Shown here: in pieces, positions 17,634 to 26,379 of the stretch
How positions within the stretch are numbered: position 1 is the stretch's first letter
Layout of the letters: the number at the start of each line of letters is the position of its first letter
From: Candidatus Nanoarchaeia archaeon
GTDB taxonomy: Archaea; Nanobdellota; Nanobdellia; Woesearchaeales; WJIZ01
Direction of reading: 5' to 3'
DNA length: 64,000 bases
Assembly: GCA_028279765.1 (NCBI GenBank)
Contig: JANQND010000002.1
Span: 62,001 to 126,000, forward strand
Translations under genes and position numbers: made by a program
Notes under the pieces: model-generated
What the model was told of the DNA's origin: nothing
Databases searched by the model: none
The model's input: the letters and a program-made list of their open reading frames with translations, nothing else

Positions 17634-17645
17634 CTTTATATAATT
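17634..17645 (-). promoter_or_regulatory. TATA box of rfcS
   Basis: On the minus strand this reads AATTATATAAAG, centred about 27 bp before the rfcS ATG at 17611, giving a leaderless transcript. Confidence 0.65.
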
Positions 17646-17734
17646 AATGAAACGAAGAGGAAAGACAAAAGAAGTGAGAAAAAAATAAGAATGAATAAAG
17701 AAAGAATCAAAATCTGTCAGGCACAATTACGCAA

Positions 17735-17998
17735 TTAAATAATATCTTCTTCAGAGATAACCAGGAAATCTCCTACAGCAATGACAGAGGAAAAAGGTAT
17801 CAGAAGGTTGCCTTCCTTATCTTTCTCAAGCTCTAATTTTTCAGTGTAAGAAGTAGGGTTAGTCAAAACGAGATGAATGAGCTCGCCGGATCGGGTCTCA
17901 AAGACAAGATCCCCTACCTCACCGAATTTTTTTCCTGTTTTACTCACTACAGTCTTTGAAAGAATTTGTTTTGCAAATTTTTTATCATCATCAGCCAT
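17735..17998 (-). CDS. PRC-barrel domain protein
   Basis: 87 residues from the ATG at 17998 (MADDDKKFAKQILSK); the open frame runs 37 codons further, but that part is low in coding character and overlaps the promoter. The fold pattern SKTVVSKTGKKFGEVGDLVF..., LIHLVLTNP, and IPFSSVIAVGDFLVIS is the PRC-barrel of archaeal CdvA/YlmC-like and photosynthetic reaction-centre H-subunit relatives. Small archaeal PRC-barrel proteins are linked with RNA metabolism or cell division; the sequence does not decide which. A TATA-like TTTATATATGCC lies about 47 bp upstream on the minus strand (18041-18048). Confidence 0.8.
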   Translation of the reverse strand: MADDDKKFAKQILSKTVVSKTGKKFGEVGDLVFETRSGELIHLVLTNPTSYTEKLELEKDKEGNLLIPFSSVIAVGDFLVISEEDII

Positions 17999-18143
17999 TA
18001 GTAACCACCTTAGATTTCTATCAGAATCCGATGGGGCAGGGGCATATATAAACTTTTTGTTTTTCTCTAGTAGAGACAAAATGAGAAAGATTCTCCGGGC
18101 GTATACCATAACTTTTTAATATCTTGCTGGGTTTCAAAGCATA

Positions 18144-19223
18144 ATGCAAACAGAAGAAAAAATAAGCATAATCAAAGAAGTAGGAGAAGAGATTATTTCT
18201 GAAGAGGATCTTAAAGCGTTGCTGGAATCAAAAAAGAAGCCCATCTGCTACGATGGCTTTGAACCCTCCGGCACGGATATTCATATTGCGCAGGGGCTTC
18301 TCAGAGCAATCAATATCAATAAGATGACTAAGGCAGGCTGCAGCTTTAAAATGCTTGTTGCAGACTGGCACGCCTGGGCAAACAATAAGATGGGGGGCAA
18401 CCTGGAGCATATTCAGAAAGTAGGAAAATATCTCATTGAAGTGTGGAAGGCCTGTGAAATGGATATGGACAAGGTAGAGTTTGTTTGGGCCTCAGATTTT
18501 GTTAACGATGAAGAATACTGGAAGAAAGTTATGCAGATCGCCCGAATAAATACTGTCAAAAGGATAACAAGATGTGCCCAGATAATGGGAAGGAAAGAAA
18601 ATGAATCCCTGCAGGCATCGCAAATTCTCTATCCCTGCATGCAGGCAGCAGATATCTTCCATCTTGGAGCAACAATCACACAGTTAGGAATGGATCAAAG
18701 AAAAGTTAACATGCTCGCAAGAGAGGTTGCACCAAAGCTTGGTTATGAAAAACCAATAGTAGTTTCACACCATATGCTCATGGGATTAGGACAGCCCCCT
18801 AACACTGATCTTAAAGGTGCAGATAGGGCAATCGAGCTAAAGATGTCTAAATCAAAACCGGATACTGCAATCTTCATGACTGACTCAGAAGAAGACATTA
18901 AGAGAAAAATAAAAAAAGCATATTGTCCGGAAGGTATTGTTGAAGAAAACCCTATTTTGGAGTATTGTAAATACATTATATTTGAAAGAATTGACTCATT
19001 CACCATAGAGAGGCCTGAAAAATGGGGGGGAAATCTACAGTTTTCAAGCTATGAAGACTTAGAGCAGGCGTTCGGGAAAAAGGAAGTTCATCCGATGGAT
19101 CTTAAGCAAAGTGCTGCAAAATACCTCAATGAATTACTTGCTCCTATTCGTGAAAAACTACAGAGTAATAAAGCCGCGCAAAAACTCAGAGAAGAAATTA
19201 AAGAATTCACGGTAACGCGTTAA
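18144..19223 (+). CDS. tyrS: Tyrosyl-tRNA synthetase
   Basis: 359 residues, class I. CYDGFEPSG near 35, the HIGH-equivalent HIAQG near 48, DWHAWANNK, the QILYPCMQAADIFHLG and QLGMDQRKVNMLARE stretches, and KMSKS near 233 identify TyrRS of the archaeal/eukaryotic type. The YDGFEPSG and Q-x-x-D-Q-R-K-x-N motifs distinguish it from TrpRS. It charges tRNA-Tyr. A TTTTTAATAT element about 26 bp upstream suggests a leaderless mRNA. A G7 run inside the gene (19024-19030) is in frame. Confidence 0.95.
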   Translation: MQTEEKISIIKEVGEEIISEEDLKALLESKKKPICYDGFEPSGTDIHIAQGLLRAININKMTKAGCSFKMLVADWHAWANNKMGGNLEHIQKVGKYLIEVWKACEMDMDKVEFVWASDFVNDEEYWKKVMQIARINTVKRITRCAQIMGRKENESLQASQILYPCMQAADIFHLGATITQLGMDQRKVNMLAREVAPKLGYEKPIVVSHHMLMGLGQPPNTDLKGADRAIELKMSKSKPDTAIFMTDSEEDIKRKIKKAYCPEGIVEENPILEYCKYIIFERIDSFTIERPEKWGGNLQFSSYEDLEQAFGKKEVHPMDLKQSAAKYLNELLAPIREKLQSNKAAQKLREEIKEFTVTR

Positions 19224-19236
19224 GTATAGTTTAGGC

Positions 19237-20448
19237 TTATTTCTTTTGTTCAATGACAGCAAGCGTGTAATTCTTAGAAAAATACTTCTTTGCAACTCTT
19301 TTAATATCTGAAAGGGTCACTTTCCTAATCTTAGATGCGTACTCTCTCTCAAAAGCAGCATTGCTCATCAGTTCCCAGTACCCCAGTGCATCAGCTTTAT
19401 GGTGGGTATCCTCAGCATCAAGAATGTTCTTTCCCTCAACATATCCCTTCGCTTCCTTCAGTTCCTTTGCGGTAAGTTTCGAAAGAGAAACCAACTCCTC
19501 GTTGATCAGTTTTTCGATAAGTTTGAATTTTGACCTATCTGCACTAAAATAGATAGAGAAAAAGCCAAAGTCTAAGCTAGCCTCATGGTGCACTCCTACT
19601 TCATAAGCAAGACCTCGCTTATTGCGGATTTCATCAAATATTTTTCCGGATTGTCCCCTGCCTAAAACAGCCTGAATGACATCTAAGACGTAGGAGTCTT
19701 TATGTATGCGCGGTACGCTCTTAAATCCGAGCACATGATACGAATTCATAATATTGCGCTGAACTTTGGAAATTTTCTTCGTTGTGGTGAGGGGTTCTGC
19801 AGGGAAGGAAACTCTTTTCGCCTTTCCTCTTTGCAAAGCAGAGAAATATTTCTTTATGATTTGTTGTGTGCGGGGCGCATTTCCGACAACAGTAAGGATA
19901 CAGTTTGAGCCAAAATAGTGGCGATTGAAAAATGAAAGAATATCTTCCCTGCTTATCGATTGAACGTCTTCTCGCGTTCCATAAGCAGGAAAACGTGCTG
20001 GATGGCGCCTATAGAGGGCTTGCTGAAACAGTATCCATTGGTAATAGCGGGCCTCATCATTAAAGATGTTGATTTCCTTGAGGATAACCTGACGCTCTTT
20101 GTCGATCGCGCTTTGAGCAAAGGAAGGGTTGATAATCATATCCGAAAGAATGTCTGCCGCTTTCTCAAAATGCTTTGTGGGAACTTTGATATAATAGCAG
20201 GTTCGGACATTGTCTGTATACGCATTAATTTCTCCACCTAGAGATTCTATTTCGTTGCTAATCTCTCTTGCATCGGCTCGGCTCGTAGTGCCTTCGAAGA
20301 GCATATGTTCAATAAAATGGCTAATCCCTCTAACTCCTGAATTTTCGTAATTGCTCCCCACTCTGACGGTAAGCTGAAGAGTGATAGAATCAGAGTCTCT
20401 CTTTTCCTCAATAACAGTAAGACCATTCTCCAAAGAATATCTTCTCAT
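19237..20448 (-). CDS. M16 family zinc metallopeptidase (pitrilysin-like)
   Basis: 403 residues with the inverted zinc motif HFIEH (His44, Glu47, His48) and the downstream glutamate about 76 residues later in QVILKEIN. The second half is the usual inactive M16 C-domain (GRGQSGKIFDEIRNKRGLAYEVG). M16 enzymes degrade peptides in the cytoplasm or process exported proteins; there is no signal peptide here, so peptide turnover is more likely. A TTAAAAA element about 26 bp upstream (20469-20478) supports the ATG. It diverges from an M24 peptidase. Confidence 0.9.
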   Translation of the reverse strand: MRRYSLENGLTVIEEKRDSDSITLQLTVRVGSNYENSGVRGISHFIEHMLFEGTTSRADAREISNEIESLGGEINAYTDNVRTCYYIKVPTKHFEKAADILSDMIINPSFAQSAIDKERQVILKEINIFNDEARYYQWILFQQALYRRHPARFPAYGTREDVQSISREDILSFFNRHYFGSNCILTVVGNAPRTQQIIKKYFSALQRGKAKRVSFPAEPLTTTKKISKVQRNIMNSYHVLGFKSVPRIHKDSYVLDVIQAVLGRGQSGKIFDEIRNKRGLAYEVGVHHEASLDFGFFSIYFSADRSKFKLIEKLINEELVSLSKLTAKELKEAKGYVEGKNILDAEDTHHKADALGYWELMSNAAFEREYASKIRKVTLSDIKRVAKKYFSKNYTLAVIEQKK

Positions 20449-20508
20449 GATTATTTTTCTACTGTAGAGCTTAAAAATGTTTTTATTTGATTATTCACCA
20501 AACAAATA

Positions 20509-20519
20509 CTTTTTTATAC
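20509..20519 (+). promoter_or_regulatory. TATA box of the M24 peptidase
   Basis: CTTTTTTATAC is centred about 26 bp before the GTG at 20540. This spacing supports GTG as the start of a leaderless transcript. Confidence 0.55.
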
Positions 20520-20539
20520 GCTGAAGAATAAAAAAATAC

Positions 20540-21631
20540 GTGAAAACGAAAAAATTTCAGAAAGCGCTAGAGAAAAGAAAAATAGATCTTGCACTCTTTT
20601 GCACGCTTGATTCCGATAGTTTTGATAAAAATATGTTCTACTTCTCAGGATATAAAGGGATGGGTTGTTTGGTAGTCTCAAAGAAGAAAAAGCCTTTTCT
20701 TCTGGTTCCTCAAATGGAATATGAGAGGGCAAAGGAAGCCTCTCGCTGCAGGGTAATAGAGTGGAAAAAAGGATTAAAGTTATTTGAGGCACTTGAAGAA
20801 GTGCTGGCAAAACAAAAGATAAGCCATGCTACCGTAGGAGTAGATCAATCAATCTTTAGCATAAGCCTATACAAATCACTAAGAAAGCATCTCAGACAAA
20901 TAAAAGTAAGAGATATTACAAAGGATTGTCTTCAACTAAGAGCTCAAAAAACAAAAGAAGAAATCCAACTGATAAGAAAGTCCTGCAGGATTGCAGACAG
21001 CATACTAAAAGAATGCATCAAAAAATTTCACACATTTAAAACAGAAAAAGAAGTGGAAGTATTCTTGCACACGCAAACAATCAAAAGAGGATGCACTCTT
21101 GCTTTTGATCCCATAATCGCCTCTGGAAAGGGGGCAAGTATGCCGCATTATGAGCCGCAGGAAGTCACCATAAGAAAGGGGTTTTGCGTCATTGACTTTG
21201 GGGTTAACTACAAAGGGTATCACTCTGACATAACAAGAACTATCTATTTGGGCAATCCTAAAGAGGAAGAGCGCAAGGTATACAGTCTCTTGCTGCAAGC
21301 GCAAAGAGAAGTCATTCGTTCTATACGCACAGGAAAGCTCTGCTCAGGGAGTTATAAAGAGACCCAAAAAATACTTGGAGAGTATGCAGAATATTTCACC
21401 CATGGGCTAGGCCATGGCATCGGATTACAGATCCATGAACTGCCGAACATTTCACCAAATTCTAAAGAAAAATATCAAAATAACCAGGTATTCACTATCG
21501 AACCGGGGATTTATATGCCGGGAAAGTGGGGTATGAGAATAGAGGATGATATCCTCATTTACAACGGAAAAAGAGAAGTACTCACCAAAGTGCCCAGGAA
21601 GTTAATTACTATTAAGGCAGGTAGCCACTGA
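20540..21631 (+). CDS. M24 family Xaa-Pro aminopeptidase/dipeptidase
   Basis: 363 residues from GTG 20540. After a creatinase-like N-terminal domain (1-140) comes the pita-bread catalytic domain with all five metal ligands in context: VIDFGVNYKGYHSDITRTIY (two Asp, about 217-228), HGLGHGIGLQIHE (His), FTIEPGIYMP (Glu) and GMRIEDDILI (Glu). It removes N-terminal residues before proline, or splits Xaa-Pro dipeptides, in the cytoplasm. With the neighbouring M16 and M29-like genes and the PAN-like ATPase it forms a peptide-turnover neighbourhood. Confidence 0.9.
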   Translation: MKTKKFQKALEKRKIDLALFCTLDSDSFDKNMFYFSGYKGMGCLVVSKKKKPFLLVPQMEYERAKEASRCRVIEWKKGLKLFEALEEVLAKQKISHATVGVDQSIFSISLYKSLRKHLRQIKVRDITKDCLQLRAQKTKEEIQLIRKSCRIADSILKECIKKFHTFKTEKEVEVFLHTQTIKRGCTLAFDPIIASGKGASMPHYEPQEVTIRKGFCVIDFGVNYKGYHSDITRTIYLGNPKEEERKVYSLLLQAQREVIRSIRTGKLCSGSYKETQKILGEYAEYFTHGLGHGIGLQIHELPNISPNSKEKYQNNQVFTIEPGIYMPGKWGMRIEDDILIYNGKREVLTKVPRKLITIKAGSH

Positions 21632-21724
21632 TTCTAAAGAAGAAAGATTTAAGAATATGTCTAAAACTCTTAATCGCCTGTAAAGTAGCAAAAAAGAATA
21701 TGAGTACGTCTAACAAGATCAAGC

Positions 21725-22687
21725 ATGGCATTAGAAAAATTAAAGAAAGGAATACAGACCATTCTTACTACCAATCTTGGTGTAAAGAAAAAAGAGCATT
21801 TTCTCATTCTCTATGATCCTACAAGAGAGCGTCTTGCAAATAGATTCAAGAAAGTTGCAGATGAAACCATTGAGAAAGTAGAGATGCTCAAAATCGCAGA
21901 ACTGAAAATAAATGGGCAGGAGCCTCCTAAGAGGGCTGCAGAGGCATTGAAGAAATGCAATACGGCGGTAATTCTCACTTCCAAATCTATTTCTCATACG
22001 AAAGCAAGAAGGGATGCAACGGCAAAAGGAGTCAGAATAGGCTCAATGCCTGGAATAACCGAATCCATTATCCGAAGAAGTATCGATATTGATTACCCCC
22101 AGCTCAAAGAAGATACGAAAAAGGTTGCCCTGGCAATGAATAAGGCAAAGAAGGTCAAAATAACAACCGCCCTGGGAACGCATATTGAGCTAAGTATCAA
22201 AGGAAGAAAGGGCCATGGGCTCTCAGCCGGAATATTCACCAAAAAAGGGAAATGGGGAAATTTACCGGAGGGAGAAGCATTTATTGCACCATTAGAAGGA
22301 ACTGCTCAGGGGCATTTTGTTGTTGACGGGTCCATTGCAGGAATAGGAAAGGTAAGTCATCCTATTATTTTCTTTGTTGATAGCGGAAATGTAGTAAGAA
22401 TTACAAATGGAAAGAAACCAACGCAGATTGAGCAAATGATCAGCAAGGTTGGTGACAAAGCAAGGAATATTGCAGAGTTGGGTATAGGGCTCAACAGGAA
22501 AGCAAAAGTAACCGGAACTGTTCTTGAGGATGAGAAGGCGTATGGCACCTGCCATATTGCCATGGGCAATAATATCGGATTTGGTGGGAAAGTAGATGTG
22601 CCATTCCATATTGATTGTGTTATTAAGAAGCCCTCTATTTGGTTTGATGGTACCCTGGTAATGAAAAAAGGGAAATTACTATTGTAG
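21725..22687 (+). CDS. AmpS/M29-like aminopeptidase
   Basis: 320 residues resembling the thermophilic metalloaminopeptidases of COG2309: GNLPEGEAFIAPLEGTAQG, ELGIGLNRKAKVTGTVLEDE (metal-binding Glu), KAYGTCHIAMGNN (His) and VPFHIDCVI (His-x-Asp). These are the carboxylate and histidine clusters expected for the co-catalytic metal site. Shorter than many M29 enzymes (about 400 residues), with a reduced N-terminal region. Probably hydrolyses N-terminal residues of peptides released by the proteasome system. Confidence 0.82.
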   Translation: MALEKLKKGIQTILTTNLGVKKKEHFLILYDPTRERLANRFKKVADETIEKVEMLKIAELKINGQEPPKRAAEALKKCNTAVILTSKSISHTKARRDATAKGVRIGSMPGITESIIRRSIDIDYPQLKEDTKKVALAMNKAKKVKITTALGTHIELSIKGRKGHGLSAGIFTKKGKWGNLPEGEAFIAPLEGTAQGHFVVDGSIAGIGKVSHPIIFFVDSGNVVRITNGKKPTQIEQMISKVGDKARNIAELGIGLNRKAKVTGTVLEDEKAYGTCHIAMGNNIGFGGKVDVPFHIDCVIKKPSIWFDGTLVMKKGKLLL

Positions 22688-22691
22688 ACCC

Positions 22692-22705
22692 AAATATATA
22701 TAAAG
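22692..22705 (+). promoter_or_regulatory. TATA box of the PAN-like ATPase gene
   Basis: AAATATATATAAAG is centred about 29 bp before the ATG at 22728; little or no leader is expected. Confidence 0.6.
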
Positions 22706-22727
22706 TTCAAGTTATCTCCTCGTATCA

Positions 22728-23870
22728 ATGACTAGCAAAGAGAAAAACATTATCGACTCTGTCATTTACAGTTACACTTCTGATTCTAGTGTTCTCGAAG
22801 AAGAGAACAAAATGCTTAAAGAGACGCTTAACAAGATGAAGGATGAGCTCGATAGGCTCAAGCAGCCTCCGTTAATGGTGTGCGAAGTTCTTGACCTTAT
22901 AAATAACAATGCAGTGATACGAATTCCAAATGGTAATCAGTTTTATGTTACCTATGATCATCAACTGAAGCTGACCGTAGGAGAGAGTGTATTATGTGAT
23001 CAGAAAAATCTCAACATTGTCAAAAAGATTGATACATCAAAAAAATTCAATGTAGAGAAATTTGTCATTGTTGAAAAGCCTACCATCAAATGGGAATCTG
23101 TAGGTGGTCTGCAGCATCAGGAAAATGAGATCAAAGAAGTAATAGAGCTTCCGTTGAAAAAGCCCGAGCTGTTCAGGAAAATTGGAATTACTCCGCCTAA
23201 AGGACTCCTGTTATACGGGCCGCCAGGAACCGGAAAGACCTTGCTTGCAAAAGCAGTTGCTGCATCATCAAATTCTACGTTTATTGAAGTAGTCGGGTCC
23301 GAGCTGGTACAGAAGTTTATTGGGGAAGGGGCAAAGCTGGTAAAAGAGATATTTGAACTTGCCAGAAAAAAAGCGCCAACTATCATTTTCATCGACGAAA
23401 TCGATTCTCTTGCAGCACGAAGGGTTGAAGTAGGTACTTCAGGAGAGCGGGAAGCAAACAGAACTTTTATGCAACTTCTTGCTGAAATTGATGGATTCAA
23501 ATCATTGGATGATGTAAAAATCATTGGGGCAACCAACAGAAAAGATATTCTTGATCCTGCCATTATTCGTCCGGGAAGACTTGATAGGTTAATCGAAGTG
23601 CCTACACCAAACAAAGAAGGAAGGAAAGAGATCTTCAGGATTCATTCGCAAACAATGTGCTTATGTAAGGATGTTGATGTGGAAAACCTTATCAACCAAA
23701 TGGATGATTTCTCCGGAGCAGAGATCAAAGCTGCCTGCACTGAGGCTGGGTATTTTGCCATAAGAGAAAGCCGTACAGAAATAGTTAAGAAAGATTTTCT
23801 CAACGCTATTGCAAAAGTTCGAAAAGAAGAAGAATTAAACAAAGGAGATTACCTGCGTATGTTTGGTTAG
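22728..23870 (+). CDS. pan: Proteasome-activating nucleotidase (PAN)-like AAA ATPase
   Basis: 380 residues. N-terminal coiled coil (about 22-48), OB domain (about 55-110), then the AAA module: KGLLLYGPPGTGKTLLAKAV near 162, IIFIDEIDSLAA near 219, ATNRKDILDPAIIRPGRLDR (sensor and Arg fingers) and a C-terminal helical bundle. Such rings unfold proteins and feed the 20S proteasome. The C-terminus is Met-Phe-Gly rather than the usual hydrophobic-Tyr-X gate-opening tail (Tyr replaced by Phe). No proteasome subunit lies in the window. A CBU_0592-like gene starts 1 bp after the stop. Confidence 0.9.
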   Translation: MTSKEKNIIDSVIYSYTSDSSVLEEENKMLKETLNKMKDELDRLKQPPLMVCEVLDLINNNAVIRIPNGNQFYVTYDHQLKLTVGESVLCDQKNLNIVKKIDTSKKFNVEKFVIVEKPTIKWESVGGLQHQENEIKEVIELPLKKPELFRKIGITPPKGLLLYGPPGTGKTLLAKAVAASSNSTFIEVVGSELVQKFIGEGAKLVKEIFELARKKAPTIIFIDEIDSLAARRVEVGTSGEREANRTFMQLLAEIDGFKSLDDVKIIGATNRKDILDPAIIRPGRLDRLIEVPTPNKEGRKEIFRIHSQTMCLCKDVDVENLINQMDDFSGAEIKAACTEAGYFAIRESRTEIVKKDFLNAIAKVRKEEELNKGDYLRMFG

Positions 23871-23871
23871 A

Positions 23872-24099
23872 ATGGACTATGTACTTCTCCTTGGATCAGC
23901 AGGGTTAGTCATTCTTCTCATTGCTTTTATTATTGAGCACCTGCACCGGAAAAAAAGCCGTTTTTATTTTAATGTCCTCAATGCTATTGGGTCATTTATG
24001 CTTGGAGTATATGCTATCTACAACAATGCAATTATCTTCGTTATCCTGGAATTTATCTGGGTTGGGCTTTCTATATTTTATTTGATTAGGAAAGAGTAA
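23872..24099 (+). CDS. Small CBU_0592-like membrane protein
   Basis: 75 residues from ATG 23872; an upstream TTG would overlap pan and is less likely. Three hydrophobic segments with NVLNAIGSFMLGVYAIYNN and VILEFIWVGLSIFYLIRK match the pattern of the small CBU_0592-type membrane family, whose function is unknown. It begins 1 bp after pan and is probably co-transcribed with it. Confidence 0.72.
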   Translation: MDYVLLLGSAGLVILLIAFIIEHLHRKKSRFYFNVLNAIGSFMLGVYAIYNNAIIFVILEFIWVGLSIFYLIRKE

Positions 24100-24115
24100 T
24101 CAACTTTCATCCAAA

Positions 24116-24128
24116 CCTTTATAACTCA
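24116..24128 (+). promoter_or_regulatory. TATA-like element ahead of the candidate C/D sRNA
   Basis: CCTTTATAACTCA lies 40-50 bp before the candidate sRNA and downstream of the preceding stop codon. It could drive an independent small transcript. Confidence 0.45.
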
Positions 24129-24165
24129 TTCTGCAACTTAATACGTAGAAGAACTATCTTCAGAA

Positions 24166-24240
24166 GTGCATCAATGCAAGGATGAAGTGAACACCATCGC
24201 TGACAATAGCGGAAGGAAGTAACTGCTGAGCATTGCACAA
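24166..24240 (+). ncRNA. Candidate C/D-box methylation-guide sRNA
   Basis: A C-box-like GGATGAA (24180-24186), a D'-type CTGA (24200-24203) and a D-type CTGA (24226-24229) lie inside a terminal stem AATGC (24173-24177) / GCATT (24230-24234), extended by GTGC / GCAC. The distance C to D' leaves about 13 nt and D' to D about 22 nt, suiting two guide segments. The internal C' box is degenerate. Archaeal C/D RNAs direct 2'-O-methylation of rRNA or tRNA; the target was not identified. The 203-bp gap holds no gene otherwise. Confidence 0.45.
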
Positions 24241-24302
24241 ATTCTTTAAGCAAAAGATATAAGAGAACAAGAAAGAAGAGAGAACAGCAGAGAAGCTTTC
24301 TA

Positions 24303-24938
24303 TCATTTAATTTGATCTAAGGAATCAACAACCAAATCTGCCTGTTCAAGTTTTCTGCGTATAGAATTACCATTCTTAACCGCAATAACATACATGCCTG
24401 CAGCTTTTGCTGCCTTGATTCCGGCATCAGAATCCTCAAAAACAAGACAGCAAACCGGATCAATCCCCAATTTATCTGCCGTAAGCAAAAACGGCTCAGG
24501 GTGAGGCTTATGCTTTTCTACATCATCACAGCTAACAATATGGTCAAACAAATCTACAATAGAAAGATTGGACAAAATAGTTTGAATCTGCTGCCTAGTG
24601 CTTCCTGAACAGATCACCAAAGGAAGATGTGAAAATCGTTTGAATATATTCTCTGCTCCTGGCAAAAGTTCATTAACCTCGGAAACAATACGATCATATT
24701 CAGCATTATGGTGCTTGAGAAGTTCTGCAGCGCTAACAGTAAGTCCATATTTCTCTATAATCATTTTATATGATGTTAAATCATGAACACCATAAAACAA
24801 AGTAAGGTCTTCAGGCGTAACATCGATACCACAATATGTTTTCATAACGTCTGAAAAAACCTTTATGGCGTATTTCTCTGTATCAACGAGTGTACCATCT
24901 AAGTCAAAGATAACTGCCTGTATGTTCTTAGGTATCAT
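24303..24938 (-). CDS. HAD-superfamily phosphatase (subfamily IA)
   Basis: 211 residues. Motif I VIFDLDGTLVDT (two catalytic Asp), a helical cap (about 15-80), motif II ICSGSTRQQ, a Lys in VEKHKPHPEPF, and motif IV VFEDSDAGIKAAKAAGM are all present, as in beta-phosphoglucomutase or phosphoglycolate phosphatase relatives. The start overlaps the stop of the aminotransferase-cupin gene (ATGA), so the two are coupled and may act on the same phosphorylated compound. Substrate unknown. Confidence 0.85.
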   Translation of the reverse strand: MIPKNIQAVIFDLDGTLVDTEKYAIKVFSDVMKTYCGIDVTPEDLTLFYGVHDLTSYKMIIEKYGLTVSAAELLKHHNAEYDRIVSEVNELLPGAENIFKRFSHLPLVICSGSTRQQIQTILSNLSIVDLFDHIVSCDDVEKHKPHPEPFLLTADKLGIDPVCCLVFEDSDAGIKAAKAAGMYVIAVKNGNSIRRKLEQADLVVDSLDQIK

Positions 24939-26326
24939 TCTTCTGGATTATACTCTCCTTGTGGTTTTTCTGGCCCGTAAGGAAAACGTAATGGAATAAA
25001 TCGAGCAAACTTATGAGGAAGAGCTTCAATATAGTGCTCATCTCCCGGATGAATAGTAATCCAGTCACCAGACTTTACGTTAAATCGTCGACCGTTAAGC
25101 TCAAAGATAGCATCAGAGTGAAATTCAAAAAGTTCATCTTGGTCTAGGTGAGTATGGGTTGGAAGAAACTTACCGGGAGGAATAATTACACGGTGAACTC
25201 CCATGAGCAGTCTTGACTTCTTGCATGATATTTCCTTTCGATGGACCATATATCCTGCTTCTCTCTTTCCAAGATAAGTTTCCGCATCCGTGTTTTCAAT
25301 TCTAAGCTCATAGAGCCACGAGACAGAATCAAACGTGTCGATAATTCTATCCATCTCATCAGGCTTGCACATAGATACCTTGACAAAACCAGAAAGTTTT
25401 TCCCAGTAATCTCTCAAATTTCGAACCAAGATATTCTGATCAGCAAAATATTCAGTAAGAGTGCTAATGTGCTCCTTTGGGACTCTAACAATACAAGCCA
25501 TATGATCAGTATTCATTACTTGGTATCCTGAAAGTTTGTTAATGCGTTCAGTAAATCTTTCTTTTTCAACTCTAATTTGTCTTACGTTTTCTTTATAATG
25601 TTCTTTGCTCTCAAGTGCAGCAATGGCAATCTTTTGTGCCATATTATTAAAACCAAGATATTTTTCAAAAAAATTCATCTTGCTTAGAACATTTGCACCA
25701 CAAAGAGCGTATGAGATACGAAGGCCGGCAAGACCATAAAATTTTGATAACCCTCGCGCGATTAGCAAGTTTGGATACGTTCTTGCAAGCATTCCGACAT
25801 CAAGTTCATAATCACGAAATCCTTCATGTGCTTGGTCTAAAATGACAAGCGTTTGTGATGGCGCCTTACGTAAAATAAGCTCAATTGTTTTTTGAGGTGT
25901 TGAAAAACCAAGAGGGGATTCAGGGTCAATTAAAACTAAAACTTTAGGTTTCTTCTTAAGCTTAGCAAGAAGGTCTTTTATATCGTAGCAAAATGAGTTT
26001 CCTTCTCTTTTAAATGTGAACGTATCAACAGTTAATTCTCGTTTTTTCGATATTTTTTGATAATAAGGATAACCCAGCTCGGGAATCAAAACTCGATCAT
26101 TCTTATTTAGAGCAGATTCAAAGACGCGATGAATAATTCCAATAATACCTTGCTCCAAAAAGATTTGAGATTTTGATACACCATACAGCTCAGACAACTT
26201 CTCAAGGAGTTTAGGATCTCTGTCATACCTATTCATAAGCCCCAGATCTAGCTCACGTACTGTTTCAACCACCTTGGGTGAAGGTGCAAAATTTAACTCG
26301 TCACTTCCTGCATGTATCTTTTTCAT
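24935..26326 (-). CDS. PLP-dependent aminotransferase (HisC/CobD-like) fused to a cupin domain
   Basis: 463 residues. Residues 1-~350 have the fold type I pattern: VLIDPESPLGFSTP in place of the usual NPxNPTG loop, VILDQAHEGF (PLP Asp present, usual Tyr replaced by His), and the PLP-binding Lys in LSKFYGLAGLR near 194. The C-terminal substrate Arg position (usually LRIS) reads VKVS. Residues ~375-455 are a cupin with the metal-site pattern HTHLDQDELFEF and HPGDEHYIEA. The altered substrate loop suggests a non-standard substrate. Coupled to a HAD phosphatase; divergent from a winged-helix regulator across an operator array. Confidence 0.85.
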   Translation of the reverse strand: MKKIHAGSDELNFAPSPKVVETVRELDLGLMNRYDRDPKLLEKLSELYGVSKSQIFLEQGIIGIIHRVFESALNKNDRVLIPELGYPYYQKISKKRELTVDTFTFKREGNSFCYDIKDLLAKLKKKPKVLVLIDPESPLGFSTPQKTIELILRKAPSQTLVILDQAHEGFRDYELDVGMLARTYPNLLIARGLSKFYGLAGLRISYALCGANVLSKMNFFEKYLGFNNMAQKIAIAALESKEHYKENVRQIRVEKERFTERINKLSGYQVMNTDHMACIVRVPKEHISTLTEYFADQNILVRNLRDYWEKLSGFVKVSMCKPDEMDRIIDTFDSVSWLYELRIENTDAETYLGKREAGYMVHRKEISCKKSRLLMGVHRVIIPPGKFLPTHTHLDQDELFEFHSDAIFELNGRRFNVKSGDWITIHPGDEHYIEALPHKFARFIPLRFPYGPEKPQGEYNPEE

Positions 26327-26379
26327 TACTATTAGGTAGTGTCATTTAGTATATTAAAATGAGGTACAATGAAAATTAA

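Noticed and set aside
19024-19030. G7 run in tyrS as a phase-variation tract or frameshift
   Set aside because: The reading frame is intact through it, TyrRS is essential and the run is short.
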